From Acidiflorens sp963847715 (GTDB taxonomy: Bacteria > Acidobacteriota > Terriglobia > Terriglobales > Acidobacteriaceae), in the NCBI GenBank assembly GCA_963847715.1, contig CAWKAZ010000009.1:248001-312000 (forward strand): a DNA stretch of 64,000 nt. The letters run 5' to 3'. The position numbers and the translations under genes were made by a program. Position 1 is the stretch's first letter; the number at the start of each line of letters is the position of its first letter. Below the pieces are notes generated by a model that did no database searches, had not been told where the DNA came from, and saw nothing but the letters and a program-made list of their open reading frames with translations. Shown piece by piece: positions 24,862 to 33,199 of this stretch.

Positions 24862-26889
24862 TCACTTCAAGCGGGTGCCGATTGGCACATCCTCCAGAAA
24901 GCTCGCCAGCACCGGTTTGCCACCTTCGGGCGAGGCCGCGACGATCATGCCATTTGACTCCAAGCCCCGGAGTTTGCGGGGTGCGAGGTTCGCGACGATC
25001 ACTACCTTGCGACCGATGAGCGTTTCAGGTTCGTAGGCCTCGGCGATGCCGGCGACCAATTGGCGCACCTCGGTCCCGAGATCGACTTCGATGCGCAGCA
25101 GTTTGTCCGCCCCCTTGACGCGCTCGGCCGTCTTGACCTGTGCCACACGCAATTCCACTTTGGCGAAGTCGTCGATACTGATTTTGCCATCGGGGATAAC
25201 TGGAGCCGGTTTGGTAGCTGTCGCTTCCGGTTTGGCCGGTGTCGCCGCCGGCCGAGCTTCGCTCGGCAGGACGGGCGAGGCGCCCGTCCCCACACTTGCC
25301 GCCCCCGCACTTGCGTTCTGTTCTTCCATTTTCTGCATCCTCTCAATCGCGGATTTGTCCGCTCGCGGGAACACCGCCTGCACCTCACCCAACTTTGTGC
25401 CGAGGCGGAGCTGTCCCCACTGCAATTTGGTCAGATCAAATTTTTGAATGTCTCCCAGGCCCATTTGCGCCCAGATCTTTGCGGTGGCAACGGGCATTAC
25501 CGGATGGGCTAGCGCCGTTACGATTCGCAGAGCCTCGGCGCTGGTGTAGAGCACCGTGGCCAGCCGCGCACGGCTTTCCTCATCCTTTTTCTCGTCCAGT
25601 GCCCACGGCTCGTTTTCGACAATGTATTTATCGACAGCGCTGACCAGGCCCCACGCAACTTCGAGCGCTCGCGAAAACTGGTATTGATCAAACAACGCAC
25701 CGTACTCAGCAATAGTTCTCTTGGCGGTATCCTCAATCGCCTGATCGGAAGCCGTGTGAGCTGCGTGCGAAGGGTAGGGAATCTCGCCCTTGAAATACCG
25801 CGTGATCATAGTCAGCGTGCGGCTGGCCAGATTGCCGAGCCCGTTGGCGAGATCGGAGTTATAGCGTTGCACGAGCGCGTCGAAGCTGAACGAACCGTCC
25901 TGCCCGAAAACAACTTCTCGCAGCAGAAAGTAGCGGAGCGCGTCAGCCCCGAGCACATCCACAATGGTTTCGGCACGCACGATGTTGCCGCGCGACTTCG
26001 ACATCTTGCTTTCTTCAAACAGCAGCCAGCCGTGGGCAGTGATGCCCTTGGGAAGAGGCAACCCAGCCGCTAGCAGGAACGCCGGCCAGTACACGCAATG
26101 GAAGCGGACAATTTCCTTTCCGATCATGTGCACGTCGGCGGGCCAGAACTTGTCGAACTTGCTGGTATCGTCGGATCCGTAGCCGAGCGCTGTGATGTAG
26201 TTGGCCAGGGCGTCGAGCCAAACGTAAACGACATGCTTGGGATCATCCGGTACAGGGATGCCCCAGGAGAACGTTGAACGGCTGATAGAAAGATCGCGCA
26301 GGCCGCCGCGGACGAACGCTAGCACCTCGTTGCGTCGCGTCTCAGGACGGATGAAGTCCGGATTTTCGGTGTAGAGCTTAATTAACTGGTCTTGGAACGC
26401 CGAAAGCTTGAAGTAGTAGTTCTCTTCATGCACGGTCTCGGTGGGCCGCCCGCAATCAGGGCAGGGAGCGCCCTCTCCGACTACGTCCACGTATAGCTCG
26501 TCGAAGACGCAGTACTGGCCGGTGTAGGTTCCCTTGTAGATGTATCCGTTATCGCGAATCTTGCGCCACAGGGCCTGTACGCCTTGTTTATGCCGATCAG
26601 AAGTCGTGCGAATGAAATCGTCGTAGGTCAGCCCCATGCGATCCCACAGCGCGCGGAACTGCGCGGAAATTTCGTTGGTGAACTGCTGCGGAGTTGTATT
26701 CGCCGCCTGAGCCGCGCGTTCGATTTTCTGGCCGTGCTCGTCGGTGCCGGTCAGGAACCAGGTGTCCTGGCCGAGCATGCGATGGCGACGCGCGATAGTA
26801 TCGCAGGCAAGGGTCGTGTAGGCGTGTCCAATGTGCGGACGCGCATTGACGTAATAGATCGGGGTCGTGATGTAGAACTTCTTGCTCAT
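24862..26889 (-). CDS. metG: Methionyl-tRNA synthetase with C-terminal tRNA-binding domain
   Basis: 675 residues. Class I synthetase: HIGH motif as HIGHAYTTLACD (20-31), KMSKS as KMSKSRGN (about 300), anticodon-binding helices (about 400-520), then a linker and a C-terminal tRBD/EMAP-like domain (about 570-675, DFAKVELRVAQVK). Only one CxxC (CPDCG) is present in the knuckle; the other pair reads CVFD, so zinc binding is probably lost, as in other MetG2 forms. The linker at about 534-546 (GTGASPV) is encoded by a GC-rich palindromic repeat (25251-25289). A short RBS is not evident upstream. Confidence 0.95.
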   Translation of the reverse strand: MSKKFYITTPIYYVNARPHIGHAYTTLACDTIARRHRMLGQDTWFLTGTDEHGQKIERAAQAANTTPQQFTNEISAQFRALWDRMGLTYDDFIRTTSDRHKQGVQALWRKIRDNGYIYKGTYTGQYCVFDELYVDVVGEGAPCPDCGRPTETVHEENYYFKLSAFQDQLIKLYTENPDFIRPETRRNEVLAFVRGGLRDLSISRSTFSWGIPVPDDPKHVVYVWLDALANYITALGYGSDDTSKFDKFWPADVHMIGKEIVRFHCVYWPAFLLAAGLPLPKGITAHGWLLFEESKMSKSRGNIVRAETIVDVLGADALRYFLLREVVFGQDGSFSFDALVQRYNSDLANGLGNLASRTLTMITRYFKGEIPYPSHAAHTASDQAIEDTAKRTIAEYGALFDQYQFSRALEVAWGLVSAVDKYIVENEPWALDEKKDEESRARLATVLYTSAEALRIVTALAHPVMPVATAKIWAQMGLGDIQKFDLTKLQWGQLRLGTKLGEVQAVFPRADKSAIERMQKMEEQNASAGAASVGTGASPVLPSEARPAATPAKPEATATKPAPVIPDGKISIDDFAKVELRVAQVKTAERVKGADKLLRIEVDLGTEVRQLVAGIAEAYEPETLIGRKVVIVANLAPRKLRGLESNGMIVAASPEGGKPVLASFLEDVPIGTRLK
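25251..25289. repeat. GC-rich palindromes inside metG
   Basis: Two adjacent perfect hairpins: GCCGAGC-TTC-GCTCGGC (25251-25267) and GGACGGGCG-AGG-CGCCCGTCC (25269-25289). They are in frame with metG and encode part of the linker between the anticodon-binding and tRNA-binding domains. Their perfect pairing is not demanded by the protein, so they look like an inserted repeat. Confidence 0.7.
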
Positions 26890-26900
26890 GATGTCGATTG

Positions 26901-26995
26901 CCGGTGCTCAGCCCCTGCCGGTGCTCAGCCCCTGAAGGGGCTTCTGGTTAGGGCGAAGTCTCGGCATCGCTAAAGCGATGCCCTGATACAAACTT
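26901..26995. repeat. TGAA/TAAA-loop twin-hairpin repeat, copy 3, with a partial duplication
   Basis: CCGGTGCTCAGCCCCTG occurs twice in tandem (from about 26901), the second running into GCCCC-TGAA-GGGGC. A second hairpin GGCATCGC-TAAA-GCGATGCC is followed by CTGATACAAA, the same tail as copies 1 and 4. It fills the gap between larC and metG. Confidence 0.8.
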
Positions 26996-26998
26996 GTT

Positions 26999-28321
26999 TC
27001 ACGCTTTATGCTCAGCGCGCAGATACTGTTGAATCGCTTCCTGCATCACTGTGCGCAGCGGTACATGCTGCGCTTCGGCGAGCGTTTTGCAATCTTCGTA
27101 TTCTGGAGCGTAGTTGGAGGCGCTGCCATTCATGTTGGCGATCTTGATGCGCACCGGGCCCCAGGTCGTATCCACCGTTTCCCAGCGCCGCGACAGGATC
27201 TGCCGCTGTTCCTCGCGGCGACGCACTCCGAGCGTCGTGGTCTCGGCAAAAATCAGCTTGGTCAGACGTTCTGCATCCTCTGTCTTCGCCAGGACGGTGA
27301 GTACGGCACCGGGGCGGCTCTTCTTCATTTGTACGGGAACGCTGAAAACGTCGAGCGCTCCTTCAGCCAGTAGCCGCTCCATTGCGTAGGCCAGCACCTG
27401 CGGGCTCAGGTCGTCGAGATTCGCTTCGAGGACTGTGATCGTTTCGTTCGACGCAGTTGGCGATACGTTCGCACCATCGAGCACAACAAGTTCCCCAATC
27501 GTGATGCGCAGCAAGTTTGGGTGCTGCGGAAAATCGCGGCTTCCCGCACCGTATCCGGCGTGATCGACTTTTATCGACGGAAATGAGGCGAAGCGGTTGA
27601 CCAGAGTCTTCACGATAGCGGCTCCCGTAGGGGTTACCAGTTCTACCTGCGGTCCGGACGAATAGACTGGCGCATCTCGGAGCAACTTCAGCGTGGCGGG
27701 AGCCGGCACAGGGAGCGTTCCGTGCGCGCACTTGACGGTGCCTCCCCCGACGTTCAGTGGTGAGCAGATCCATTCGTCGATGGCCAGAGCTTCGGCGCCC
27801 ACGGCGGCGCTCACGATATCCACCATGGCATCGACGGCTCCGACTTCGTGAAAATGAACCTGCTCTATGGTGGTGTTATGAATTTCGGCTTCGGCCTCGC
27901 CGAGCGCTTCAAAGATGCGGATCGCGGCGGTTTTCGCGCTGCTGCTGATGGCCGCTTTCTCGATGATCTTGCGAATTTCTGTCAAGCGTCGACCATGCTC
28001 GTGCCGATCATCGTGCCGATGATCCTTGCCGGAGTGTCCGTGAGAATGTTCGTGACGGTGATCGTGGGGATGCTCGTGAGCATGTTCCTGTTGTTCCCAG
28101 AAGACCTCTCGTGGGAGATCTTTCTCCCCTTTGGAATAGACATCGACCTTGGTTGCGGAGATCCCAGCTCGGGTTACCCGCGAAATTTCCAAGCGCGCGC
28201 CGATGTCGAGCGCGGCGACGGTGTCCTCCAGAAGCTTGGGAGACACCCCGGCATCGACCAAAGCGCCGAGAAACATGTCGCCGCTGATGCCGGAAAAACA
28301 GTCGAGGTAGGCTATGCGCAT
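26999..28321 (-). CDS. larC: Nickel-pincer cofactor biosynthesis protein LarC
   Basis: 440-residue LarC (DUF111) protein: N-terminal MRIAYLDCFSGISGDMFLGAL, then a His/Asp-rich metal-binding stretch (about 79-110), a central ATLKLLRDAPVYSSG-type domain, and the C-terminal domain with NLDDLSPQVLAYAMERL. LarC inserts nickel into the pyridinium-dithiocarboxylate mononucleotide cofactor in a CTP-dependent step. It is one continuous frame. larA, larB and larE are not adjacent. The gene is divergent from argS; a word-repeat hairpin begins 4 bp upstream of the start codon. Confidence 0.92.
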   Translation of the reverse strand: MRIAYLDCFSGISGDMFLGALVDAGVSPKLLEDTVAALDIGARLEISRVTRAGISATKVDVYSKGEKDLPREVFWEQQEHAHEHPHDHRHEHSHGHSGKDHRHDDRHEHGRRLTEIRKIIEKAAISSSAKTAAIRIFEALGEAEAEIHNTTIEQVHFHEVGAVDAMVDIVSAAVGAEALAIDEWICSPLNVGGGTVKCAHGTLPVPAPATLKLLRDAPVYSSGPQVELVTPTGAAIVKTLVNRFASFPSIKVDHAGYGAGSRDFPQHPNLLRITIGELVVLDGANVSPTASNETITVLEANLDDLSPQVLAYAMERLLAEGALDVFSVPVQMKKSRPGAVLTVLAKTEDAERLTKLIFAETTTLGVRRREEQRQILSRRWETVDTTWGPVRIKIANMNGSASNYAPEYEDCKTLAEAQHVPLRTVMQEAIQQYLRAEHKA

Positions 28322-28325
28322 GGGA

Positions 28326-28410
28326 AATGACGTCGTTGGTCGTTAGTCGCTGGTCGTTAGGAGCACTCAAGATCGAAATCAGACCGCGAACGACGAGCGA
28401 CGATCGATTG
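28326..28410. repeat. Iterated-word hairpin (GTCGTT words), copy 1
   Basis: Left arm GTCGTTGGTCGTTAGTCGCT followed by GGTCGTTAG; right arm contains GCGAACGACGAGCGACGATC. The arms reiterate the word GTCGTT/AACGAC. It is between the divergent larC and argS genes. Copies of the same word class lie at 33722 and 45848. Confidence 0.75.
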
Positions 28411-28474
28411 ACCACCGATCTTTTATCATAGGGGGCACTCCTACCTCCGTCAAACCCGCCTGCCGACGCGGATT

Positions 28475-28483
28475 TGTTAGAAT
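28475..28483 (+). promoter_or_regulatory. Extended -10 promoter candidate for argS
   Basis: TG-T-TAGAAT (TG at 28475-28476, TAGAAT at 28478-28483) 32 bp before the argS start codon. No good -35 hexamer stands 17 bp upstream, which fits an extended -10 promoter. Confidence 0.35.
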
Positions 28484-28514
28484 CACTGTTTCTTCAATGG
28501 GTTAGAGGGAATCC

Positions 28515-30551
28515 TTGTATCGATACCTGGAACGTCGACTGGTCGAGCATCTGCGCGAGTTTCTGGGCCGTGTTTATAGCCTGGAAAACGTCAACATTGT
28601 GGTGGAGCAGCCGCCGAAAACTGAATTTGGCGAGTATGCTCTGCCGCTTGCCTTCGAGCTTGCCCGGAAGCTGCGCAAAGCTCCGCGCAAGATTGCCGAA
28701 GAGATCGTTGCTGGGGTTGGTCCGCTCGCCGGCTTTGAGAAATTCGAAGTAGCTGGCGGCGGATACATCAACGTTCGCGTGAACCGCGCTGAGTTGGCGG
28801 CGGCGCTCGTGGCCGATCAATCACCGCCAACGGAGGTTCTGGCGGGCAAAGTGCTGGTCGAGCACTCGAGTATCAATCCCAATAAGGCGGCACACATCGG
28901 CCATCTGCGGAACGCGATTCTAGGGGATACGTTCGTTCGGCTGCTGCGTTTTGCGGGGAGGGAAGTGGACGTCCAGAACTACATCGACAACACCGGAGTG
29001 CAGGTGGCCGACGTGGTGGTTGGCTTTCTGCAAATCGAGAAAAAGTCGCGCGCGGAGATTGAAGCGCTGGCCGCGGCTCCGCGATTCGATTATGTCTGCT
29101 GGGATCTGTATGCCCGCGTGTCGCAGTGGTACGAACAGGACAAGGCGAATCTGCAAACGCGATCGGCGACGCTGCACGCCATCGAGTCGGGGAACAACGA
29201 TACGGCGGCGGTTGCGGATCTGATTTCGGTTGCTGTGCTGCGCCGCCATGTTGAGACCATGGAGCGGCTCGACATCGAGTACGACTTCCTGCCGCGCGAG
29301 AGCGAAATTCTGCATCTGCATTTTTGGGATGCCGCGTTCACGAAGCTCAAGGAATCGGGCGTTCTTACTTACGAGACTGAGGGGAAGAACAAAGGCTGTT
29401 GGGTGATGCGGCGGGCGGGAACGTCAAAGTCTGAAACCGCGGAGGGCGCAGAGAGCGCGGAGATTAAAGAGGAAGACCAGAAAGTCATCGTCCGCTCGAA
29501 CGGCACAGTCGGCTACGTTGGCAAAGACATCGCGTATCACATGTGGAAGTTCGGCTTGCTCGGCCGCGATTTCGGCTACCTCAAATTCTTCCGCTATCCC
29601 AACGCGCACGATTGCTGGATCTCAGTCATTGACGGCGACAAAGAGCATCCTCACTTCGGCGACGTTGCGGAGGTTTATAACGTCATCGATGCGCGCCAGT
29701 CCGAGGCGCAGAACACAGTGATGGAAGCGCTGCGCGAATTGGGGCACGACGAGGCGGCCGATCGCTACACGCACTTTTCGTATGAAATGGTCGCGCTTAC
29801 GCCGCGCTGCGCCGCTGAACTTGGCTATCAGTTGAGCGACGAAGATAAAGAACGGTCGTGGATCGAAGTTTCGGGGCGCAAGGGTTTCGGCGTGAAGGCG
29901 GACGACCTGCTCGATGCGCTCATTGCTTCGGCCGGAAAGGAAGTGAATGAACGTCATCCTGAGTTGAGCGACGGGGAACGCATCGGCGTCGCCACGCAAG
30001 TCGCCATCGGGGCGCTGCGTTACTTTATGTTGAAGTTCACGAAGCCGTCGGTGATTGCCTTCGATTTCAGGGATGCGTTGAGTTTCGAGGGGGACACCGG
30101 TCCCTATGCGCAGTATGCCGCGGTGCGCGCCTCCAATATTTTCCGCAAAGGTGGATTTGATCCCCGGAGCTTTTGTAGAGACGAGGCTGGCCGCATCTCC
30201 TCGTCCACTGGCGATGGCGTCGGCGGAGACGAGGCAAGCCTCGTCTCTACCGAAGAACTCGGAAGATATTTGAACGAGGAGTCCGGCAATGAAATCTGGG
30301 AATTATGGCTGGCTTCGGCGCAGACTTCTTACATAGTGAACCAGTGCATCGCCACCACGGAACCGGCCTATCTTGCCAAACATGCGTTCCGGTTGGCGCA
30401 ACTCTTTAATGCGTTCTATCACCGCTTCCCAATCCTGAGTGAGACAGATCAGGGGCGCAAGACATTCCTGCTCACCACAGCGGCCGTCGTCCGCCGGGAA
30501 CTTATACGGGTGCTTGGGGCGATGGGAATCACTGTCCCACCGGTAATGTAA
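28515..30551 (+). CDS. argS: Arginyl-tRNA synthetase with two in-frame repeat-derived inserts
   Basis: 678 residues, longer than usual (about 550-600). Class I motifs: HIGHLRN (about 123-129) and SGRKGFGVKADDLLD in the KMSKS position (about 455-470); C-terminal DALR domain with AQLFNAFYHRFP. TTG start at 28515 is fixed by AGAGGGA 5 nt upstream. Two stretches look inserted: about residues 305-322 (SKSETAEGAESAEIKEED, encoded by GCGGAGGGCGCAGAGAGCGC) and about 554-579, encoded by a perfect palindrome at 30175-30250. Both lie between conserved segments, where low-complexity additions could be tolerated. Confidence 0.94.
   Translation: MYRYLERRLVEHLREFLGRVYSLENVNIVVEQPPKTEFGEYALPLAFELARKLRKAPRKIAEEIVAGVGPLAGFEKFEVAGGGYINVRVNRAELAAALVADQSPPTEVLAGKVLVEHSSINPNKAAHIGHLRNAILGDTFVRLLRFAGREVDVQNYIDNTGVQVADVVVGFLQIEKKSRAEIEALAAAPRFDYVCWDLYARVSQWYEQDKANLQTRSATLHAIESGNNDTAAVADLISVAVLRRHVETMERLDIEYDFLPRESEILHLHFWDAAFTKLKESGVLTYETEGKNKGCWVMRRAGTSKSETAEGAESAEIKEEDQKVIVRSNGTVGYVGKDIAYHMWKFGLLGRDFGYLKFFRYPNAHDCWISVIDGDKEHPHFGDVAEVYNVIDARQSEAQNTVMEALRELGHDEAADRYTHFSYEMVALTPRCAAELGYQLSDEDKERSWIEVSGRKGFGVKADDLLDALIASAGKEVNERHPELSDGERIGVATQVAIGALRYFMLKFTKPSVIAFDFRDALSFEGDTGPYAQYAAVRASNIFRKGGFDPRSFCRDEAGRISSSTGDGVGGDEASLVSTEELGRYLNEESGNEIWELWLASAQTSYIVNQCIATTEPAYLAKHAFRLAQLFNAFYHRFPILSETDQGRKTFLLTTAAVVRRELIRVLGAMGITVPPVM
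29428..29475. repeat. Purine-rich GCGGAG/GCAGAG word repeat in argS
   Basis: ACCGCGGAGGGCGCAGAGAG followed by CGCGGAGA; the units GCGGAG, GCAGAG and GCGGAG recur at 9-10 nt spacing. In frame it encodes ETAEGAESAE. It is not part of any arginyl-tRNA synthetase motif. Confidence 0.55.
30175..30250. repeat. In-frame palindromic repeat in argS
   Basis: GTAGAGACGAGGC (30175-30187) and its exact reverse complement GCCTCGTCTCTAC (30238-30250) bracket a 76-nt segment. The right side also folds alone: GAGACGAGGC-AA-GCCTCGTCTC. The element is read in frame as about 25 residues of low-complexity sequence. Confidence 0.8.
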
Positions 30552-30629
30552 CCAGAGTCACTGCCTACAACTGCAGTGCTTGCAACTCCGGACCTCATCG
30601 CTGCATCTTCCTTAGTAGGAGTACTTCCC

Positions 30630-31058
30630 GTGACTATGAAAAAGGGTCTTCTTGCCGTCGCTGTCCTCGTGATGGCAATGCTGGGCACTGCGTCGGCCAA
30701 GAGTAATGTGCCGCAGTTGCCGCGCATCTTGTCGAATGCGCGCTTTGTTTACGTAACGGCATACGACGGCGATCAGTTCGATCCGCAACTGCTGCCGGAC
30801 GACCGCGCAGCGATCTCCCGCGTGCAGGACGCGATTGGAAAGTGGGGCAAACTTACGCTGGTGTATCGACCTCAGGATGCAGACGTAATTCTCGCGGTCC
30901 AGTCTCGTTCGACCGAGGATGTGCTCGCTGTTTATGATGCGCGCGTCGGAATGTCCTCGAACTATCTTTGGCGCGCGATGGCTCGCGGCGGGCTGCAGAA
31001 AAGTGAGACACCGCTGATGGGGCAGTTCGAAAAAGCCTGGGACAAGATCGTCAATTAG
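30630..31058 (+). CDS. Small exported protein of unknown function
   Basis: 142 residues with a Sec signal peptide (MKKGLLAVAVLVMAMLGTASA, cleavage near ASA-KS). The mature part has FVYVTAYDGDQFDPQLLPDDR and YRPQDADVILAVQSR, and ends in a helix GQFEKAWDKIVN. GTG at 30630 is chosen because AGGAG lies 8 nt upstream; ATG at 30636 is also possible. It follows argS by 78 bp. The family is common in acidobacterial genomes in my impression, but I cannot name it. Confidence 0.7.
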   Translation: MTMKKGLLAVAVLVMAMLGTASAKSNVPQLPRILSNARFVYVTAYDGDQFDPQLLPDDRAAISRVQDAIGKWGKLTLVYRPQDADVILAVQSRSTEDVLAVYDARVGMSSNYLWRAMARGGLQKSETPLMGQFEKAWDKIVN

Positions 31059-31372
31059 TTGACCGCAAATTGAGAATCGTGTCCCGGATGCTTTCCCGCT
31101 AGTAGAAGAGCTGTAACCGGACTTATAATCCTCGCCAGAAATCAAATCGTATAAAATTTCTATGGTTTAGATCGTGATTGCCCAGGTTGGCGGCAGGTGT
31201 GTTTCCCACAGTCTTTTTCCAAAGTATTGATACGAAGCATCTTATGAACTTATCCGGCGAAAGTGGAATGGCACGCGCCGTGCATTGATACGGGCAGGGT
31301 TCGGCAACCAGAAGCCCGCCAGAATCCACTAAGAGATTGAAGACGGCTATAAATTCGGGCAAGGAGCCCCTA
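31059..31372. other. 314-bp intergenic region upstream of the OmpA-like lipoprotein
   Basis: Contains a sigma-54-like promoter (31269-31284), a ribosome binding site AAGGAG (31361-31366), and AT-rich -10-like words (TATAAT near 31122, TATAAA near 31149) without good -35 partners. I see no gene in it. Confidence 0.5.
31269..31284 (+). promoter_or_regulatory. Sigma-54 (RpoN) promoter candidate
   Basis: TGGCACGCGCCGTGCA. The invariant GG (-24) and GC (-12) dinucleotides are separated by exactly 10 bases, and the -24 box TGGCAC is the consensus. The -12 box is GTGC rather than TTGC. Predicted start about 31296, giving a leader of about 77 nt to the ATG at 31373. Confidence 0.5.
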
Positions 31373-32119
31373 ATGCTTATGAATCGCACTTCGTTGAAAC
31401 TGACCCTAATGCTGGCGGCGACCCTGACGGCCACGATGGGCTGTTCGACCAAGAACTATGTCCGCCAACAGACCACTCCCCTGATCAACAAGACGAATGA
31501 ACTCGACGACCTGACCGCGAAGAACTCAAAAGATATCAAGGACGTCGACCAGCGCGCGCAGGCTGGAATTCAGGCCGTGCAGGCCAAGACCGCGGAAGTC
31601 GACCAGAAAGCCCTGGCTGCCGGAGCGGATGCTGACAAGGCGCAACTGTCCGCGAACAGCGCCACGCAGCGCGTGGATACCCTCACCAACACGGTCGTAA
31701 ACCTTGACAACTATCGCCCGGTCGTAGAGACGGCGGTACATTTCGGGTTCAACCGAGACAATTTGACCAAAGAAGCGAAGGAAGCGATCGATCAGCTGGC
31801 TGCGAGCGTGGCTAGCACGAAGGGCTACATCATCACCGTGGAAGGCGCCACCGATTCAGTGGGCAGCTCGGAATACAACTATGATCTGAGCCAGCGCCGC
31901 GCCAAGGCTGTCATTCAGTATCTGGCATCGGAGAAGAGCGTGCCAGCCTACAAAATTTATCTGATCGGGCTGGGCAAGGATAAGCCGGTCGAGTCGAATA
32001 AGACATCCGACGGGCGCGCCAAGAACCGCCGCGTCGACATTCGCTTGATGACCAATACCGGATCGGATACGCCGAGCCAGCAGACACCGACGGCAGCCGC
32101 AACTCCGCCGTCACTATAA
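31373..32119 (+). CDS. OmpA/Pal-like peptidoglycan-binding lipoprotein
   Basis: 248 residues. A lipoprotein signal ends at MGC, followed by STKN. A long helical, coiled-coil-like segment (about 35-110; many Ala, Asp, Lys, similar to Lpp) precedes an OmpA C-terminal domain (about 125-235: VHFGFNRDNLT, GATDSVGSSEYNYDLSQRRA, GKDKPVESNKT, NRRVDIRL) that binds diaminopimelate in peptidoglycan. It ends in a Thr/Pro-rich tail. ATG at 31373 follows AAGGAG by 6 nt. A sigma-54-like promoter lies upstream and a strong terminator downstream, so it is probably monocistronic. Envelope anchoring role inferred. Confidence 0.88.
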   Translation: MLMNRTSLKLTLMLAATLTATMGCSTKNYVRQQTTPLINKTNELDDLTAKNSKDIKDVDQRAQAGIQAVQAKTAEVDQKALAAGADADKAQLSANSATQRVDTLTNTVVNLDNYRPVVETAVHFGFNRDNLTKEAKEAIDQLAASVASTKGYIITVEGATDSVGSSEYNYDLSQRRAKAVIQYLASEKSVPAYKIYLIGLGKDKPVESNKTSDGRAKNRRVDIRLMTNTGSDTPSQQTPTAAATPPSL

Positions 32120-32147
32120 CTTTTCCCTCCTCCCCGGAGGACTTGCC

Positions 32148-32187
32148 AAACCAGACCGTCCCACATGTGGGCGGCCTGGTTTTTTTG
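32148..32187 (+). terminator. Rho-independent terminator after the OmpA-like gene
   Basis: AAACCAG...CTGGTTT outer stem (32148-32154 with 32176-32182), with a perfect inner palindrome CCCACATGTGGG (32160-32171), followed by a T-rich run TTTTTTTGTTTTT. It starts 28 bp after the stop codon. Confidence 0.8.
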
Positions 32188-32305
32188 TTTTTGCGGCCTT
32201 TCTGACCGTGGGCCGGGCATCCCGTTCCGCCGCAGGCAACTTCACACAAGACCGTGGTATCGAACCGAGAGTCGGCTTACAATTTGGTGAGGTCAGGAGA
32301 GCACG

Positions 32306-33142
32306 ATGATCGCGATCCCACTTCTCGCGGCCCTGCTGCTGGGCGCTCCACAAGATCCTGCGGATAACGCCACTCTGCCGCCGCCCACTGTCTTAAAAGC
32401 GCCGATTCAGTTCACTCCCGAACAGCAGGAACAAATTCGGCAGAAGCAGGAGCAACTTCGGATCAGCCGCGAACCGCAGCGGAAAGAAGCGGTGCGCATC
32501 AATGATCTTGCGGGCAAAATCCACTCCGAAGCCGATGCTCGGAAACTGGTGGACGCCGTTGCGGAACAGCTTACGCATCATAAGCACCTGTTTTGGGCGG
32601 CAGAGAGCTTTCGCCACCGGGTGGCGCATGCGGAGTTTGAGTCCGTTTCCGATCCCTCCGGACTAATTCCCGAAGAGCGCATCGTCGATGTGTGGAACGA
32701 ATACGCGCGCGAGATCGATGCTCCGGAAGAGGCCCTAATTTCGCTGACCGATTTGCGGACTTTTCGCGCGGCTGACGTGCATTTCAGCCAGCACAACTGG
32801 CAACTCGATTTGACGCAGTCGATTTGGTCCGCACCGAATATCTATGCGGTCGATGCTGGCGGAAATCTCGCGGATGGCTGCCGTGCTCTCGAAGCCCTGA
32901 AGACTATCGTCAGCATGCACGACCAGTTTTTCAGAATACAGTTTGCCAGGCGTGCCCCGAAGCAGTTACCGACCGAAGCCGGCTCGGTCAAGGCAAGTGC
33001 GTTTAGAGGAGCTGTCCTTTCGGCTCGCACCACGTCTCAGCCGGTGTCTTCTGCCGCCTATCGCTATCAGCAGGAGCACGGTGTACATGCCTACGATCAA
33101 CTCGTCCGCAGGCTTTTTGATGAGTTGTTTCCCCCGGAATGA
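32306..33142 (+). CDS. Exported protein of unknown function
   Basis: 278 residues. Signal peptide MIAIPLLAALLLGAPQDPA is short but convincing; an acidic-basic helix rich in Gln/Glu/Arg follows (about 38-62, TPEQQEQIRQKQEQLR). The rest is mixed alpha/beta with FWAAESFRHRVAHAEF and SMHDQFFRIQFARR. No domain recognised. The start ATG at 32306 is preceded by AGGAG at a suitable distance. The downstream gene (33200) encodes another exported protein on the same strand. Confidence 0.7.
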   Translation: MIAIPLLAALLLGAPQDPADNATLPPPTVLKAPIQFTPEQQEQIRQKQEQLRISREPQRKEAVRINDLAGKIHSEADARKLVDAVAEQLTHHKHLFWAAESFRHRVAHAEFESVSDPSGLIPEERIVDVWNEYAREIDAPEEALISLTDLRTFRAADVHFSQHNWQLDLTQSIWSAPNIYAVDAGGNLADGCRALEALKTIVSMHDQFFRIQFARRAPKQLPTEAGSVKASAFRGAVLSARTTSQPVSSAAYRYQQEHGVHAYDQLVRRLFDELFPPE

Positions 33143-33199
33143 GCTGGGGATTGGCTGGGATTCCGGTTTCTGGCCGAAAGAGTCTAGAATATTTACAGG

